64,000 nt of DNA, from assembly GCF_000383575.1 (NCBI RefSeq), contig NZ_KB911579.1:3870575-3934574 (forward strand), given 5' to 3'. Position numbers and translations under genes: made by a program. Source of the DNA: Salinispora oceanensis. Lineage in GTDB: Bacteria; Actinomycetota; Actinomycetes; Mycobacteriales; Micromonosporaceae. The notes under the pieces were generated by a model. The model was given only the letters and a program-made list of their open reading frames with translations, was not told the origin of the DNA and ran no database searches. Each line of letters starts with the position of its first letter. Position 1 is the stretch's first letter. Of this stretch, positions 9,359 to 17,733 are shown piece by piece.

Positions 9359-9747
9359 ATCGGCGCTGCCGGGTCGGGAAGCGACCGGTACCACCTCCGG
9401 CGCTTCGCCGGCGCGCAGGAGATCTGCGGGTGGTGGTCGGTCCCCGGCCCGGCGAGGCCACCCGTCAACGTCTCGAACACCGGTCGAAATTTGTGAGGCT
9501 GGTCATAGCATTGTTGGGTCAGTCATTTCGGGCAGACGGCCTGATTCCTCAGGGCAGCGTGCGGAAATTTGCCGACAAGCTGTCCGGTTCTTGACCGGAC
9601 TGCGCCACTATCGCCCTTCGTGTAATTGATTCATTTCAGTGTGCAGCTGTCGGTGAATCGTGACTGCGACCCATGTTTAAGCGGTTCCGAGAGGGTTGGC
9701 GGGTCGGGAAGTGGTCAGTAGTGTCGGCGCGTCCGGTGCGGTTTTCG
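9359..9747. other. Intergenic region and likely long 5' leader ahead of the riboswitch
   Basis: No coding frame with actinomycete codon bias is apparent. The segment 9484-9680 is relatively A/T-rich, which fits the promoter of the riboswitch-controlled peptidase gene, but no confident -35/-10 pair can be assigned. Confidence 0.4.
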
Positions 9748-9885
9748 ATCGCAAAAGGCGACGCCGTGCCGACCCGCTCAATTGCCGAAAGGCGAACCGG
9801 GGACCCGTTCTATCTGGGGTGAATCCGCGAGTTTGCGGTAGGGCGCACTTCCCGTCCGAATCCGTCAGCTAACCCGGTCAGCGGC
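9748..9885 (+). promoter_or_regulatory. ydaO-type c-di-AMP riboswitch
   Basis: The sequence carries the conserved blocks of the actinobacterial ydaO class in order: CGACGCCG, then GCCGAAAGGCGAACCGGGGA, then GGGGTGAATCCG, then GCGGTAGGGCGCACTTCCCG and TCCGAATCCGTCAGCTAACC. The class binds cyclic di-AMP and in actinomycetes commonly precedes cell-wall hydrolase genes such as rpf, NlpC/P60 and C39-like peptidases. Here the next substantial gene is a secreted C39-like peptidase. A hairpin at 10007-10026 (GCCCGGC/GCCGGGC) lies between aptamer and gene and may be part of the expression platform. Exact 5' and 3' limits are approximate. Confidence 0.85.
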
Positions 9886-9906
9886 ATTGGAAGGAGTCCC
9901 GTTTCC

Positions 9907-9993
9907 GTGCAGCGCTATTCCGCCCAGCGGGCGTTCCGCCGCCTCCACGGCACTGCGGGGTCCGCGTCCGTCCGGCCCGCCGCCGGGCGCTGA
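9907..9993 (+). CDS. Possible 28-residue leader peptide below the riboswitch
   Basis: GTG at 9907 is preceded at a 10-base spacing by a strong GGAAGGAG (9889-9896) that directly abuts the aptamer. The frame encodes MQRYSAQRAFRRLHGTAGSA and ends at TGA 9991-9993. It is Arg/Ala-rich and has no recognised homology. The good ribosome-binding site is the main evidence. It could be a translated leader, or the site could be a fortuitous part of the aptamer's 3' strand. Confidence 0.35.
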   Translation: MQRYSAQRAFRRLHGTAGSASVRPAAGR

Positions 9994-10006
9994 CCCATCC
10001 CGCGTA

Positions 10007-10026
10007 GCCCGGCACTGGGGCCGGGC
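10007..10026 (+). terminator. Hairpin between riboswitch and peptidase gene
   Basis: GCCCGGC (10007-10013) pairs with GCCGGGC (10020-10026) around a 6-base loop. It sits after the leader ORF and 110 bases ahead of the peptidase start. It could be the attenuator controlled by the c-di-AMP aptamer. It lacks a U-tract, so this is tentative. Confidence 0.4.
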
Positions 10027-10135
10027 GTAATCCCCCTGTGGCCACCGGCGCGCGAATTCCGGTTTCGTGCGGCCACCTCTGCTGCCCGCCCAACGGCGCG
10101 GTGTGCCACAGTCCCGACCGCCTGTGGAGGATCCC

Positions 10136-10975
10136 GTGAAACATCGCCTCAAACGACAGCTCCGCCGTCTGACCTCGGAGCGCCCGTACCAGCTGGCCGC
10201 CGCCTCGGCTGCCGTGCTCGTGCTGGCCACTGGCGCCGGCGCCCTCGCCGCCGGCAGCGACGAGGGCTCCACCTCGCCGCAGCCGGCCCCCGCCGTTGCC
10301 GCGGCCGGCGACATCGCCGACTCGAGCCCCGAGGCGGTCGCGGTCAACGCCGCGCCGTCGAGCACTGAGTCGCCGAGTGTCGAGTCGTCGAGCGCTGAGT
10401 CATTCAGTGCCGCACCGTCGAGCGCGGCGGATCCGGACCTGACCGAGGAGGCAGCACCGGAGCCACCGACCTCCAAGGTGCTGGATTACGACTACCAGGC
10501 GCAGATCAACTTCTACTACTGCGGTCCGGCTGCCGTCCGGAACGCCCTCAGCGCCACCGGCATCGAGCGCACCCAGAACGAACTCGCTGGCCCGCTCGGT
10601 ACCGACCAGTTCGGCACCGACTCGGCCGAGGACACCACGCGGGTGCTCAATGCCGAGGTGGAGGGCGAGCCCTACCAGACCCGGATGATCTCCGGCGGCT
10701 CGGCCACCCCGGCGCAGATGGACCAGCTCCAGGCCGACGTGGTCGAGGCCATCACTGACGACCGGAGCGTGGTGGTGAACATCGCCGGTTCCGCCACCGA
10801 CACCGCCGGCGGGTGGCACTCCTTCCCGGGGGGCCATTACGTCGCCGTGGTGGGCTTTGACGACGATGGTCGCCTGGTGCAGATCGCCGACTCGGCGAAC
10901 CCCGCGACCAGCTCTTACTGGATGACCACGATCGCCCTGGCGAATTGGGCCGCGACGCGCGGCTACTCCGCCTGA
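10136..10975 (+). CDS. Secreted C39-like cysteine peptidase
   Basis: A 279-residue protein that starts at GTG 10136, with GGAGG (10126-10130) 5 bases upstream. Residues 1-40 form an N-terminal signal or anchor (basic stretch then AAASAAVLVLATGAGALAAG). A Ser/Glu/Ala-rich linker (about 41-112) follows, built from imperfect repeats of the type SSxESxS. The C-terminal domain is peptidase C39-like: Cys129 in QINFYYCGPAAV (with the upstream Gln as oxyanion helper), His234 in GGHYVAVVG, and Asp252 in QIADSANP. The peptidase probably acts outside the membrane on cell-wall peptides or a secreted protein; this is inferred from domain and riboswitch context. It sits downstream of a c-di-AMP riboswitch. 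Confidence 0.85.
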   Translation: MKHRLKRQLRRLTSERPYQLAAASAAVLVLATGAGALAAGSDEGSTSPQPAPAVAAAGDIADSSPEAVAVNAAPSSTESPSVESSSAESFSAAPSSAADPDLTEEAAPEPPTSKVLDYDYQAQINFYYCGPAAVRNALSATGIERTQNELAGPLGTDQFGTDSAEDTTRVLNAEVEGEPYQTRMISGGSATPAQMDQLQADVVEAITDDRSVVVNIAGSATDTAGGWHSFPGGHYVAVVGFDDDGRLVQIADSANPATSSYWMTTIALANWAATRGYSA

Positions 10976-10991
10976 CCGACAGTTTGTTGCC

Positions 10992-11028
10992 CGGGCGTCG
11001 GTCCTCCACCACGGGGGACCGACGCCCG
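10992..11028 (+). terminator. Hairpin terminator after the C39-like peptidase
   Basis: A perfect 13-base stem (10992-11004 with 11016-11028) and 11-base loop starts 16 bases beyond the stop codon. Confidence 0.75.
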
Positions 11029-11153
11029 TCGTCGTACTGGACACCCGGTTGAGTCCGGATCACAGGCTCACGTGGGCCTGCAGTTCTGGCAACGACCAGG
11101 TCGCGCTGACACCCGTGGTCGCCGTCGGGAGCTGCAAGCCAGATCCGGATCAG

Positions 11154-12479
11154 TCAGCGACTGAGTAGCCCGCGCACCCGGCCGCGGATGGCGCGCTTCA
11201 CCCGGGCGGGCAGCTTCGCTTCCTGCTGGGCCCGCACCTTGCGGCGGAGCCTTTCATTTTGGTCGCGTAGCCAGTGCATCCGGTTTAACAGTTCCTCGCC
11301 AGCCATCGCGGTGGCGGGCCGAACCGCAGGTGGGAAGGTGGTGGCACGGACCTTGTCGTCAAAGCGGGTCGCACTGTCGGCGTCCGCGAAGGAGTGCCCC
11401 AGATCATGCTTGGTAAGGAATGAGAGCATGGTCTCGAAGCGGGCCGTGTGCCCCTTGTTGAACGCCGTGTAATCCGCTTCCTGGTACAGATCAGCGGCAT
11501 CGACGTCGGCGGGAACGTCCTGCATGATCCGGTGCGGGATGTCGAAGTAACGGGCGAGCTCCAGGGTCCGGGAGTCGTGCGCGAAGAGATAGCCCGGGGT
11601 GCCGGCGAGCAACGAGGTGATGGTGCCGTGGATGCGGGTGCCGAAGTTGAAGTCGAACCCGGAGAGGTAGTCCATCCACGTCCAGGGATCCACGAACATT
11701 CGTACCTTGTCCTCAACGAAGAGGGGGTGCGAGGTGTAGATCGGAATTGGGCTGGTCTTGTCCCGGTCGCTCGGCGCATCGCCGTAGAGGAGGAGACCCA
11801 GGGTCTTCAGGTCTTGGGGGATGTACCGAAGGTTTGGGTAGTGCCGGTGGTGGTGGGTGACCACCGAGGCCATGGACGTGACATAGGGAGAGATCGTCAT
11901 CGCGACCCGGTCGTCCGGTTCGAGGGCCGGCTTGCCCTTCTCCACCTGTAGGTCGTTGCCGTGCAGGAACATCGACGGACAGCCGATGACGTCGACCGCG
12001 GAGAAGCCCAACGCCTTCAGGTAGTCCGCAGTGATCTCGCCACGGACGCCGATGGTGTGCGAACGGTCGAGAACGGCCCCGACGAACCGCTTCACCACGT
12101 CGTCCAACGGTCGAAGGTATTCCCGGTCACCATGGATGTTGGTCTGGGCGCCCACCCCGAGCACCACGACCGGGATCTTCAGGCGCTCGATCAGGCGGGT
12201 CATCACCTCAACCCGAGGGGCGTAGCTGCGCCGGAAGGCATTGGCCAGTGGGACCACGAAGACGTCGAATTCGTCGTTGATGCGGTCGGCCTCACGCAGG
12301 TCGACCGTGAATCCGGTCGGGGTGATCTGGACCGTTGAGGTCTGCAGAAGCTTGTGCGCGGCGTGGCTGAACACCAGGTTGCCGCTATTTAGGCCGATCA
12401 GGTCACGCTCGAATGTCTCCTCCGGCGAGTGGACAGCCAGAGGCCCCTTCCTGGCCCGCATGAGGATCCGTTGGTGCAT
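11154..12479 (-). CDS. Polysaccharide pyruvyl transferase family protein
   Basis: A 441-residue cytosolic enzyme of the PssK/CsaB-like pyruvyl transferase superfamily, which transfers pyruvate from PEP to sugars of cell-surface polymers as a ketal. Family signatures are VVVLGVGAQTN, the GVRGEITADYLKALGF block, DVIGCPSMF, and NFGTRIHGTITSLLAGTPGYLFAHDSRT-type C-terminal residues. The C-terminus is a basic coiled region (LRDQNERLRRKVRAQQEAK). The start at 12479 is chosen for GGAG 6 bases upstream; ATG 12491 is an alternative. It lies 16 bases after the upstream phosphotransferase gene, so the two are probably cotranscribed. Confidence 0.8.
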   Translation of the reverse strand: MHQRILMRARKGPLAVHSPEETFERDLIGLNSGNLVFSHAAHKLLQTSTVQITPTGFTVDLREADRINDEFDVFVVPLANAFRRSYAPRVEVMTRLIERLKIPVVVLGVGAQTNIHGDREYLRPLDDVVKRFVGAVLDRSHTIGVRGEITADYLKALGFSAVDVIGCPSMFLHGNDLQVEKGKPALEPDDRVAMTISPYVTSMASVVTHHHRHYPNLRYIPQDLKTLGLLLYGDAPSDRDKTSPIPIYTSHPLFVEDKVRMFVDPWTWMDYLSGFDFNFGTRIHGTITSLLAGTPGYLFAHDSRTLELARYFDIPHRIMQDVPADVDAADLYQEADYTAFNKGHTARFETMLSFLTKHDLGHSFADADSATRFDDKVRATTFPPAVRPATAMAGEELLNRMHWLRDQNERLRRKVRAQQEAKLPARVKRAIRGRVRGLLSR

Positions 12480-12495
12480 TCTTGGCTCCATCTCA

Positions 12496-14193
12496 CTAGG
12501 TAACAGCGGCATCGGCCGGTCGGGGTGGACGGGCGGTCGATGGCCGCCCGCGATCCAGTTCCTGTCGGGCCGCATTCACAAACGCGGCCCCGTAGGTTTC
12601 GTCCGGAAAGTCACCGAGGTAGTGCCGTCGTGTCGCCCAGCGATGCGCTGCCAGGGGGTCGGTACTGAGTAGTTGGTCCAGTACCCCGTCCAAATTCCTC
12701 ATGTCCCGGGGTAGCCGGTAGCCGGCGGCGGCCAGGGGGAACTGTTCGGCGAACGCGTCGGCGTCGGTGGTGGTCATGTCGGTCACCGCGAACGGTTTGC
12801 CGGAGCGCAGGTAGTCCGAGATGACTCCGGACACATCGGAGATGAGAGCATCGGAGCGGTTCATGCATTCCGCCAGGCTGAGCTTCCGGCTCGCCTCCGG
12901 GCCCCACACGTGCGGTCGGTGGCTACGCTCCCGGTCGGTTGCCAGTAGCTCGGTGAGTCGTCTGAGCTGCCGGGCGGAGGCGGGGTTCTGGTTGGTGTAC
13001 GGGTGCGCACGGAGAATCACCGTGACGCCGCGGTCCAGGAGCCGACGCAGAATCGGCTCGGCCACTGCCAGCGAGCAGTAGTTCGCATGCGCGTTGTGGC
13101 CCGTCCAGGTTGGCGTGTACAACACCGTGGCTGGCGCATCGGAGGGCACCGGTTGGTGGCGTACCTGGATCGATTCGACCTGCGGACGGCCGACTACCCT
13201 GAACTTCTCTACCGGGATGTTGATGCCGGCGCGGGCGTACCGCTCAATCGCCGCCTCACCGGCGACGAAGATTCGGTCGAAGAGTGCGGTGACCGGATTG
13301 GCGCTCGGCGCCTTGTCGCTGTCGCCGTGGTGCAGTTGGATGTGGGTCAGCTGGGTGAACCCGATGCAGTGGCTGTTCTTGGCGCCGTGGTTGACGTAGA
13401 ACGCCACCTTCAGGCTCGGCACGAGCACTTCGTCCAGGGACCGCGGCGTGGGGCAGTAGATCACCGGTGCTGTGGTGGCCGCGGCGATCGGGGCTAGGAA
13501 CTGCGGCTCGCGGAGCACCACCAGGAACTTTCGGTTGATCCGTTCCAGGTAGGGCAGCCACATGGTGACTTGATACTCCGAGCCAGGGGGCGCGGAGAAG
13601 TGCAGCAGGAACTCCGGCTGATGTCGCTGCACCGCCTGCCGTACGGCCCCGTCCGCAGTGGTTGGGCGCAGCCGCCGACGCGTGAGCCCCAGCCCGGCGG
13701 TACCGGCGACGGCGGCCACCAGTAGCGTCGCGACCAACGCGATCAGCGTCGGTGCGCTGATCGCCGCAGCTAGGGTCAGCACGGCCAGCAAGCCGAGCAA
13801 TACGGTCTCGAGCCGCGTGGCGACCAGCGGCTCCCAGGCTCGCGCGGACAGGTTCGCCGTCTGGGGCTCCAGCCCGCCGGCCTGCCGCAGCGGGCTGGTC
13901 AACAGCACCAGCCCGAGTAGAACCAGGCCCGTGGCGGCGAGCGCCGGCTCGAATCCGGCTTCCAGCTGTCTGGAGTACGCGACCAGGACAGCCGCGGCGA
14001 CCAGTGCCGTCTCGGCGGGCGTGTCCACGCTGGTGGGGATCCGCCGTTCCAGGGCGATCGCGCCGAGGGCCGCTGCCGCCAGAACCAGTCCCCAACCGGT
14101 CGAAGCGGTCAGCGCGCAGACGAGGAAGGCCAAGAGGGCCAGCCCGACACTCAGGAATCGGGTGACCAGTTTACGGATCAGAACACCGCGCAT
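12496..14193 (-). CDS. Membrane-anchored CDP-glycerol/ribitol phosphotransferase-like polymerase (first copy)
   Basis: A 565-residue protein with two parts. Residues 1-170 hold about six hydrophobic segments. Residues 185-545 form a CDP-glycerol glycerophosphotransferase (TagF/TarL-type) catalytic domain with HHGDSDK at 288-294 (family motif HG-x-SDK), the VVGRPQ segment near 333, TPTWTG near 361, RAHPYT near 395 and the conserved SDALISDVSGVISDYL near 447. Family enzymes add glycerol- or ribitol-phosphate units to teichoic acid. It lies directly after the CDP-ribitol-forming fusion gene, so ribitol-phosphate is the more likely unit. The N-terminal membrane domain is unlike the monotopic Bacillus/Staphylococcus enzymes. 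Confidence 0.85.
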   Translation of the reverse strand: MRGVLIRKLVTRFLSVGLALLAFLVCALTASTGWGLVLAAAALGAIALERRIPTSVDTPAETALVAAAVLVAYSRQLEAGFEPALAATGLVLLGLVLLTSPLRQAGGLEPQTANLSARAWEPLVATRLETVLLGLLAVLTLAAAISAPTLIALVATLLVAAVAGTAGLGLTRRRLRPTTADGAVRQAVQRHQPEFLLHFSAPPGSEYQVTMWLPYLERINRKFLVVLREPQFLAPIAAATTAPVIYCPTPRSLDEVLVPSLKVAFYVNHGAKNSHCIGFTQLTHIQLHHGDSDKAPSANPVTALFDRIFVAGEAAIERYARAGINIPVEKFRVVGRPQVESIQVRHQPVPSDAPATVLYTPTWTGHNAHANYCSLAVAEPILRRLLDRGVTVILRAHPYTNQNPASARQLRRLTELLATDRERSHRPHVWGPEASRKLSLAECMNRSDALISDVSGVISDYLRSGKPFAVTDMTTTDADAFAEQFPLAAAGYRLPRDMRNLDGVLDQLLSTDPLAAHRWATRRHYLGDFPDETYGAAFVNAARQELDRGRPSTARPPRPADAAVT

Positions 14194-14235
14194 GTCGCTC
14201 CGTTCACCTGTCGTCCTGGCCGCGGGGATCGGCGG

Positions 14236-15747
14236 TCAGTGCCCGGCCGCCGCTGCGGCGACCGGGCGCGTCACGGTGGGTCCGTGCTGGGCTGGCACCG
14301 GTGAGGTGTCACCGAGCTCGCGGCGTACGTCGATGACCTGCCCGGTCAGTTCGGAGATCAGCACATCAAGCGAGGCCTGCGCCACCGCGGCCGAGGAAAG
14401 CAGCGTGTGTTCTGGCTCCACACCAAAGGCGCGGGTACGCATCGGCGTGGCGGTTCGCTCCGGGTTGATGCAGTTCACCCGCACGCCGAAGTCGGCCCAC
14501 TCGTCGGACAGCGCCTGGGTGAGGTTCACCAGCGCCGCCTTGGTCGCCGAGTACAGCGCGTAGCGTGCCCGGCCTCGGGTGTACGAGCTGGAGGTGTAGA
14601 GCAGCAGTTGGCCCTTGGTCTGCTGTAGGTAGGGCAGGGCCAGACGGGCGACGGTGACCGGCCCGATGAAGTTGACCTGGAGGAGGCTGTCCATGGTCTT
14701 CTCGTCCATCTCGGCGAGACTCCCCTTTTCCAGGACGCCTGCGGTCACCACCACGTGGTCGATGCGGCCGGTCGCCTCGAATGCCGTGGTCAGTGCCGCC
14801 GCGACCTCATCGGCCCGTTCGACATGGGTTCCCGTGTCGCTACGGCTGAACGCGAAGACCTGGGCGCCGTGCCCCCGGGCGATTTCGGCCAGATCGTGCC
14901 CGATGCCGTAGCTTCCCCCGAAAACCACGACTGTTCGGCCACTCAGCTCTTCTCGGTAGCTGCCGTGGTCGGCGACAGGGGGCACCCGCGCGGCGGCGAG
15001 TTGGAAGAGCTTGTCGGCCAGGTGGACATCAACGGGATGAGTCACCTTGATGTTCTCGTCCGAACCGTTGATCACCTTGATAGTGGTGTCGGGCAGGTAC
15101 CGAAGCACTACACCGCAGTCGTCGGTAGCGGCGAAGTTCGGATCGCCCTCCGCCCGCCGGTAGGCCTCGCGAATCGTGCCGGAGCGGAACGCCTGCGGGG
15201 TCTGGCCTCGGCGTAGCGTGGAACGGGCCGGGATGTCCGTGATGCAGTCGTCGTCATCTACCTGGATGATGGTGTCAGCGGAGGGGATAGCCACGTCGAC
15301 CGCGGCATAGGTCCAGAGGGCGTTTACGCACTCGCGGACAATCCGGTGGCTGACGAGGGGTCGGACCGCATCATGGAAAATGATGTTGCAATCCTCTTCG
15401 CCGATCGCCTCGAGGGCGATCCGAGTGGTGGCGTTACGGGTGTCTCCTCCCTCGATCACCTTGCTGACCTTGCTGAGGTCGGCTGACTCGACGATCCGCA
15501 ATGCCTGCTGGACGTGGCCGTGGGCCATGAGCACGATGATTTCGTCGATCTCTGGTGCGGCTTCGAAAATGGCCAGGGTGTGTTCGATGATCGGCTTTCC
15601 GGCGATCTTCAGGAGCTGCTTGGGGATACCGAGCCCAAGGCGTTCACCGGTCCCACCGGCGAGGACCACCGCTACCGTCCGCGAGGGGCGCCAGGATGCC
15701 GGGTTCGGCGGCGTGGCGCCCGATGCAGTGGTGCGGTCCTGGGTCAT
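14236..15747 (-). CDS. Bifunctional ribitol-5-phosphate cytidylyltransferase / ribulose-5-phosphate reductase (TarI-TarJ-type fusion)
   Basis: A 503-residue two-domain enzyme. Residues 23-250 are an IspD/TarI-like cytidylyltransferase (LAGGTGERLGLGIPKQ at 29-44, DAVRP at 126-130). Residues 268-480 are a short-chain dehydrogenase with the cofactor motif FGGSYGIG (276-283), the SSSYTRGRA active-site serine region and Tyr399-x3-Lys403. This architecture is that of the fused Bcs1/Acs1 enzymes of Haemophilus, which make CDP-ribitol from ribulose-5-phosphate, NADPH and CTP. GAGG lies 7 bases before the ATG. It is followed by two genes of polymer assembly (phosphotransferase and pyruvyl transferase). 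An isoprenoid IspD role is unlikely given the SDR partner. Confidence 0.85.
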   Translation of the reverse strand: MTQDRTTASGATPPNPASWRPSRTVAVVLAGGTGERLGLGIPKQLLKIAGKPIIEHTLAIFEAAPEIDEIIVLMAHGHVQQALRIVESADLSKVSKVIEGGDTRNATTRIALEAIGEEDCNIIFHDAVRPLVSHRIVRECVNALWTYAAVDVAIPSADTIIQVDDDDCITDIPARSTLRRGQTPQAFRSGTIREAYRRAEGDPNFAATDDCGVVLRYLPDTTIKVINGSDENIKVTHPVDVHLADKLFQLAAARVPPVADHGSYREELSGRTVVVFGGSYGIGHDLAEIARGHGAQVFAFSRSDTGTHVERADEVAAALTTAFEATGRIDHVVVTAGVLEKGSLAEMDEKTMDSLLQVNFIGPVTVARLALPYLQQTKGQLLLYTSSSYTRGRARYALYSATKAALVNLTQALSDEWADFGVRVNCINPERTATPMRTRAFGVEPEHTLLSSAAVAQASLDVLISELTGQVIDVRRELGDTSPVPAQHGPTVTRPVAAAAAGH

Positions 15748-15884
15748 GTCCGTTCCTCGCTTCTGTCGGGGGTGATTGGGGAGACGTATCGGTGCGGGGT
15801 GGGCCGACGCTCACGGAACTCTAGCGTCTGCGACAGGGCGCATCGACCAGCCGACGATGCTGCTCGATGCGCTCCGTGGCGGCG

Positions 15885-16688
15885 TTACCTGCCCTCGTAC
15901 GCGTTGCAGACCTCATCGGTCGGGCCGTCCATTTTCAGGACGCCGCCTTCCAGCCAGATGGTCCGCTCACAGGTGTCCCGGATCGAGCCGAGCGCGTGGC
16001 TGACCAGGAAGACCGTGCCGGCGTTCGCCCGCAGTTCCCGCACCCGCTGTTCGCTGCGGGCCCGGAACTTGCGGTCGCCGGTGGCCAGCGCCTCGTCAAT
16101 GAGGAGCACGTCATGGTCCTTCGTGGCGGCGATGGCGAAGCGCAGCCGGGCGCCCATCCCGGAGGAGTAGGTGCGCATCGGCAGAGACGCGAAGTCACCC
16201 CGTTCGTTGATTCCGGAGAATTCGATGATGTCGGGAGCGACGCGTTTGACCTTTTCTGGAGACATGCCCATCGCTAGACATCCGAGCACCACGTTTCTCT
16301 CGCCGGAGAGATCGTTCAGTAGGGCCGCGTTTACGCCGAGTAGCGACGGCTGTCCGTGTGTGTAGACCGCGCCCTGGGCCGGTGGGAGTAGCCCGGCGAT
16401 GGTCCGTAGCAGGGTCGACTTGCCGGAGCCGTTGCTGCCGATCAGGCCGATGGCCTCACCCTGGTATGCGGTGAAGCTGACTCCCTTGACCGCGTGCACC
16501 TCGCGGATGTTGGGGGTTTTGGTGCGGGATACGATTCGTTTGAGGGCGGCGGTGGCGCCGTTGTTCGCCGCGGCGCCCTTGTGAATTCGATAGATCACAT
16601 GGACGTCGTCGACAATGATGGTCGGAACCCGGTTCGCCGCCGCGGGAGTGGTGTTGGCCTTGGATTGGGTCTGCTCAGCCACGTCCAT
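15885..16688 (-). CDS. Polysaccharide/teichoic-acid ABC exporter ATPase (TagH/Wzt-like)
   Basis: A 267-residue ATP-binding subunit. Walker A is GSNGSGKST (84-92), the signature is YSSGMGARL, Walker B is VLLIDEAL, and the H-loop is VSHALGS. It ends near the ABC core and lacks a long C-terminal sugar-binding extension. Relatives (TagH, RfbB/KpsT group) drive export of undecaprenyl-linked surface polymers. The ATG at 16688 has GGGGAG 7 bases upstream; GTG 16682 with AAGGAG is equally plausible. It overlaps the permease gene end by 14 bases. Confidence 0.88.
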   Translation of the reverse strand: MDVAEQTQSKANTTPAAANRVPTIIVDDVHVIYRIHKGAAANNGATAALKRIVSRTKTPNIREVHAVKGVSFTAYQGEAIGLIGSNGSGKSTLLRTIAGLLPPAQGAVYTHGQPSLLGVNAALLNDLSGERNVVLGCLAMGMSPEKVKRVAPDIIEFSGINERGDFASLPMRTYSSGMGARLRFAIAATKDHDVLLIDEALATGDRKFRARSEQRVRELRANAGTVFLVSHALGSIRDTCERTIWLEGGVLKMDGPTDEVCNAYEGR

Positions 16689-17577
16689 ACTCCTTCTCCC
16701 CACGCCAGAAGTAGACAAATCCCCCGATGCCCATGGCGGCCGCCCAGGCCAGGGCCATTAGCCAGAGCTGCGTTGGCGGGTTGACCAGGTTGTCCTGGTT
16801 TGATTCCAGTAGCGAGTACCGGGCCAGCTCGATGTAGATCAGGGCCGGGTTCGCCTCGAGCAGGGTCGCGGCCCACTGCGGCAGATGATCGCGGAACAGG
16901 ACAACCGGGTAGAGCACACCGGAGGCGTAGAGCCAGGTGCGGAGCACGAACGGCATCACCTGTTTGAGGTCGGTGATCTTGGAGCCGATCCGTGCCATCA
17001 CCATGGTGAGTCCGATATTGAAGATTGTTTGTAGGAGCAGTGTCGGAGCGATGAGTAGCCAGCGGAGGGTGAGCGGTTCGCCGGTGGCCAGCACGATGAC
17101 CGCCAGGACCACCATCGACATCAGTAGCTGCTGGAACTGCACCAGGGTGACGGTGACGGGCAGCGCGGCCCGGGGGAAGTGCAGGGCCCGGATCAGCCCG
17201 AGATTGTTGGTGATCGCACTGGTGCCGTTCGCCACCGTGCTCTGGGTGAACATGAAGACGAACACGCCCGTGCACAGGTAGGCGATGAAGTTGTCCACGT
17301 TGCGGTCCTGGGACAGGATCACACCGAAGATCAGATAGTAGACCGCTGCGTTGGTGAGCGGGGTCAGCAATTGCCAGAGTTGGCCGAGCTGGGTGTTGCT
17401 GAATGACGAGGCGACCTTCGCTCGGGAGTACGCGGTGATGAAGTGCCGGTACGCCCACACCTGGCGGGTGTACTCGCGCAGGGAGGGCCTTGCGCCAGCG
17501 ACCCGTAGTCCGTGCCGCTGCGCGAGTTCGGCGGGGCTTGGCCTGGAGTCGAGGTCGGCCACCGCGGTGTCGGCCAT
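16675..17577 (-). CDS. Polysaccharide/teichoic-acid ABC exporter permease (TagG-like, ABC-2 type)
   Basis: A 300-residue inner-membrane protein. A cytoplasmic N-terminus (about 65 residues with the TRQVWAYRHFITAYSRAK amphipathic segment) is followed by six hydrophobic helices, as in TagG/KpsM/Wzm exporters. The conserved QLGQLWQLLTPL precedes TM1. It is cotranscribed with its ATPase and probably exports the lipid-linked polymer built by the neighbouring phosphotransferases and glycosyltransferases. It is divergent from a TetR gene with a shared control region. Confidence 0.88.
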   Translation of the reverse strand: MADTAVADLDSRPSPAELAQRHGLRVAGARPSLREYTRQVWAYRHFITAYSRAKVASSFSNTQLGQLWQLLTPLTNAAVYYLIFGVILSQDRNVDNFIAYLCTGVFVFMFTQSTVANGTSAITNNLGLIRALHFPRAALPVTVTLVQFQQLLMSMVVLAVIVLATGEPLTLRWLLIAPTLLLQTIFNIGLTMVMARIGSKITDLKQVMPFVLRTWLYASGVLYPVVLFRDHLPQWAATLLEANPALIYIELARYSLLESNQDNLVNPPTQLWLMALAWAAAMGIGGFVYFWRGEKEYGRG

Positions 17578-17697
17578 GATCAGGCGCTCCGATCTATCGT
17601 GTCGATGGGAGGGAAAGTGTCGCGGTGCTATGAGCCGGCGTGTCCGGTTTACGGGGTGTCACGTCGGTGCCTGGAAGCTAGTGTATTACCCGTCGGG

Positions 17698-17720
17698 ACG
17701 CAACCGTAGCGTCGTTGCGT
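17698..17720. promoter_or_regulatory. Inverted-repeat operator between the exporter operon and its divergent TetR gene
   Basis: ACGCAAC (17698-17704) and GTTGCGT (17714-17720) form 7-base arms around a 9-base spacer, a size typical for TetR dimers. It abuts TACATT (17721-17726), a likely -10 for the TetR gene. It also lies just upstream of TACACT (minus strand, about 17684-17679), a likely -10 for the exporter. One bound regulator could therefore control both directions. Confidence 0.6.
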
Positions 17721-17733
17721 TACATTGTTCGGC

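Noticed and set aside
14236..15747. Isoprenoid IspD annotation for the cytidylyltransferase
   Set aside because: Fusion to an SDR domain with conserved catalytic residues and the teichoic-acid neighbourhood fit CDP-ribitol synthesis better.
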